Shown here: positions 62,648 to 64,000 of the stretch, one piece after another | How the letters are laid out: the number at the start of each line of letters is the position of its first letter | Numbering within the stretch: the first letter of the stretch is position 1 | Assembly (NCBI GenBank): GCA_015689645.1 | Contig: WVSM01000002.1 | Span: forward strand, 310,001 to 374,000 | Direction of reading: 5' to 3' | DNA from: Rhodobacterales bacterium HKCCE4037 | GTDB lineage: Bacteria > Pseudomonadota > Alphaproteobacteria > Rhodobacterales > Rhodobacteraceae | Length of the DNA stretch: 64,000 nucleotides | The notes under the pieces: generated by a model | What the model saw: only the letters and a program-made list of their open reading frames with translations | The model's database searches: none | What the model was told of the DNA's origin: nothing | Program-made: the position numbers and the translations under genes

Positions 62648-63640
62648 TCATTTTCTAAACAAACGAAATACGGACGATTGCTCATAGCGTTCACCCGGGT
62701 CGAGGCGGATGGACGGGGCTTGCGGGTTGTTCGGGGCATTGGGCCAGCCCTGAGGCTCAAGCGCGAGACCGGCATAAGGCCCGTAGACCCGTCCACAGAT
62801 GCCCGGAAAAGGTGAGGTGTCGATCCGTTCGCCGTTATAGGCCTGCAGACCCGTTGCCGTTGTCAGAACGTCAAGGGACAGATCCTCGGTTTCGAGCAAA
62901 GCGGCAGGGCGAAGCGCTTCCCCGGGCAGGCAGAAATTGTGGTCCAACTCGCCCGTGCTCGGGATTGGGCATCGTGGTTTGCGGAAGTCGAATTCGCTGC
63001 CGTCGACCGCCGCCGGCTTGCCGACAGGAATTCGGGACACATCGACCGGGAGGTAGGAGTCCGAGTGAATGGTCAACCTGTGACCACCAATATCGGGCTG
63101 ACCATCGAGGCACCAATAGCCGTGATGGGCAAGATTGCAGAGGGTCGGCGCATCCGTCTCAGCGGTCAAAGTGATGTTCAGCGCATTGCCATCAGTGACT
63201 TCAAAATCGGCGGTGATGTCCAGGTTGCCGGGGAAGCCGCCCTGACCATCGGGCAGACGGGTCCGCATACGACAGCTTTTGCCGTCATGGCGGTCGATCC
63301 GCCAATTCACCGACGCACAGCCGTCCGTGCCGCCGTGAAGTGTGGTGCGATCATCTTCGTTACGCTCAAGCCGCAGCTCGCGGCCATCGAGCGAAGCCTG
63401 ACCATTCTCAATCCGATTGGCGACACGACCGACGATCGCCCCGAAATACAGCATGGGTCCGAGATAAGCCCCGAGGTCCGGGCTGCCCAAGACAAGAGAA
63501 TAGGGAAAATCCTGAAAGCGCACGTCCTGGACGGTGGCGCCCCAGGTCAGCACGCTGACTTTGAGATCGCCGGCTTGAATGGTGGCGCGCTGGATCGAGG
63601 TGCCGTCCGGAGCGATCCCGAGTAACTCAATTTCCGCCAC
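62648..63640 (-). CDS. galM: Aldose 1-epimerase family protein
   Basis: 330 residues, GalM family. GAIVGRVANRIENGQ at about 68-82, TLHGGTDGC with a catalytic-region His, and NLAHHGYWCLDG with the second His pair. It interconverts alpha and beta sugar anomers. It ends 10 bp downstream of the aldehyde dehydrogenase gene, same strand, so a sugar-acid pathway is likely. Confidence 0.88.
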   Translation of the reverse strand: MAEIELLGIAPDGTSIQRATIQAGDLKVSVLTWGATVQDVRFQDFPYSLVLGSPDLGAYLGPMLYFGAIVGRVANRIENGQASLDGRELRLERNEDDRTTLHGGTDGCASVNWRIDRHDGKSCRMRTRLPDGQGGFPGNLDITADFEVTDGNALNITLTAETDAPTLCNLAHHGYWCLDGQPDIGGHRLTIHSDSYLPVDVSRIPVGKPAAVDGSEFDFRKPRCPIPSTGELDHNFCLPGEALRPAALLETEDLSLDVLTTATGLQAYNGERIDTSPFPGICGRVYGPYAGLALEPQGWPNAPNNPQAPSIRLDPGERYEQSSVFRLFRK

Positions 63641-63650
63641 GACCGCACTC

Positions 63651-64000
63651 CTATGTCAGATCGGGCGGTAGAATGGCATTGGGCGCGTTCTGGTAACAGA
63701 CCGGCCTCAGGAAACGCCTGATGGCCAGTGTTCCGACGGAAGTCGCCCCGAAATTCGTCGATGCGGGATACGGGCCGCCGTGAACCATCGCGTCGGCCAC
63801 CTCGACACCCGTCGGAAAGCCGTTGCACAACAGGCGTCCGGCTTTCCGTTCGAGGATCGGCGCAAGACGTGCTGCAAGATCGGTATCGTCCTCGTCCATT
63901 TGCAGCGTTGCGGTCAATTGACCATCGAGTGCGCGGGCAAGTTGCACCATCTCTTCGGCGTTCGAGGCCCGCACGATCAGACCGGCAGGTCCGAAGACCT
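63651..64000 (-). CDS. Aldehyde dehydrogenase, ketoglutarate-semialdehyde type (C-terminal part)
   Basis: The frame is open at the window edge and ends at 63651. About 116 C-terminal residues are visible, from VFGPAGLIVRAS onward. GRLLCNGFPTGVEVADAMVH and GGPYPASTNFGATSVGTLAI are typical of NADP-linked 2,5-dioxopentanoate (alpha-ketoglutarate semialdehyde) dehydrogenases. The active-site Cys lies outside the window. This enzyme finishes non-phosphorylating pentose or hexuronate degradation to 2-oxoglutarate; the epimerase gene beside it fits. Confidence 0.8.
   Translation of the reverse strand, partial: VFGPAGLIVRASNAEEMVQLARALDGQLTATLQMDEDDTDLAARLAPILERKAGRLLCNGFPTGVEVADAMVHGGPYPASTNFGATSVGTLAIRRFLRPVCYQNAPNAILPPDLT

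Noticed and set aside
1-64000. CRISPR arrays, tRNA/rRNA genes, prophage or intact transposons
   Set aside because: None was seen on reading both strands; repeats found are isolated regulatory-size elements.

Overview
The window is GC-rich, densely coded chromosomal DNA of an alphaproteobacterium, most likely a marine Rhodobacterales (Roseobacter-group) species. Evidence: a flbT/DUF1217 flagellar cluster of the CtrA-controlled, Fla2-like type, a urt-ure urea locus with lineage-type accessory ORFs, a glucosylglycerol (osmolyte) operon, tripartite tricarboxylate transport genes and aromatic-acid catabolism. No rRNA, tRNA, CRISPR array, intact insertion sequence or phage gene was recognised.

Region 1 (1-26616) is a flagellar locus. 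Plus-strand block: end of flbT and a DUF1217 gene; then, after the opposing fliI, flgB-flgC-fliE-fliQ-flgF-flgG-flgA-flgH-fliL-like. Minus block: flhA-fliR-flhB-small coiled-coil gene. Minus motor block: fliL, a DUF6468-like gene, motE-like, motA and a 727-aa exported protein that may be MotK. Plus block: fliF-fliH-fliN-fliP and a small protein with a FliG-middle-domain-like tail. Minus block: motB, then flgE-flgK-flgL-flgI. Three CtrA-like boxes lie in front of fliF/fliL, flgE and motB. No standard fliG, fliM, flgD, fliK or flagellin gene lies in the window.

Region 2 (26675-30087) holds a cyclic-nucleotide-binding/GNAT-like protein coupled to a fatty-acid-hydroxylase-family membrane protein, then pcaC and pobA. 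Region 3 (30448-43423) is one long minus-strand urea locus, urtABCDE then ureD-A-orf53-B-orf104-C-DUF1127-E-F-G, with a divergent LysR regulator in front of urtA. Urea is imported by the ABC transporter and split by the nickel enzyme to ammonia and CO2.

Region 4 (43430-48096) has galU and, divergently, a glycerol-3-phosphate dehydrogenase, a HAD phosphatase and a glucosylglycerol-phosphate synthase, a complete route from DHAP plus a sugar nucleotide to glucosylglycerol. The leader in front of it holds inverted repeats, a terminator-like hairpin and a repeated motif that is shared with the urtA promoter region.

Region 5 (48226-52587) is a homoprotocatechuate meta-cleavage operon (hpaF-hpaE-hpaD-hpaG) with its divergent MarR regulator HpaR and palindromic operators. 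Region 6 (52635-62570) is a tightly packed minus-strand run tctC-tctB-tctA-P450-glutamine-synthetase-like-amidotransferase-iclR-class III aminotransferase, with a divergent Tm-1-like gene. It looks like an undescribed uptake and degradation route for an amine or amide compound. Region 7 (62648-64000) is an aldose 1-epimerase and the 3' part of an aldehyde dehydrogenase gene, probably the edge of a sugar-oxidation cluster.
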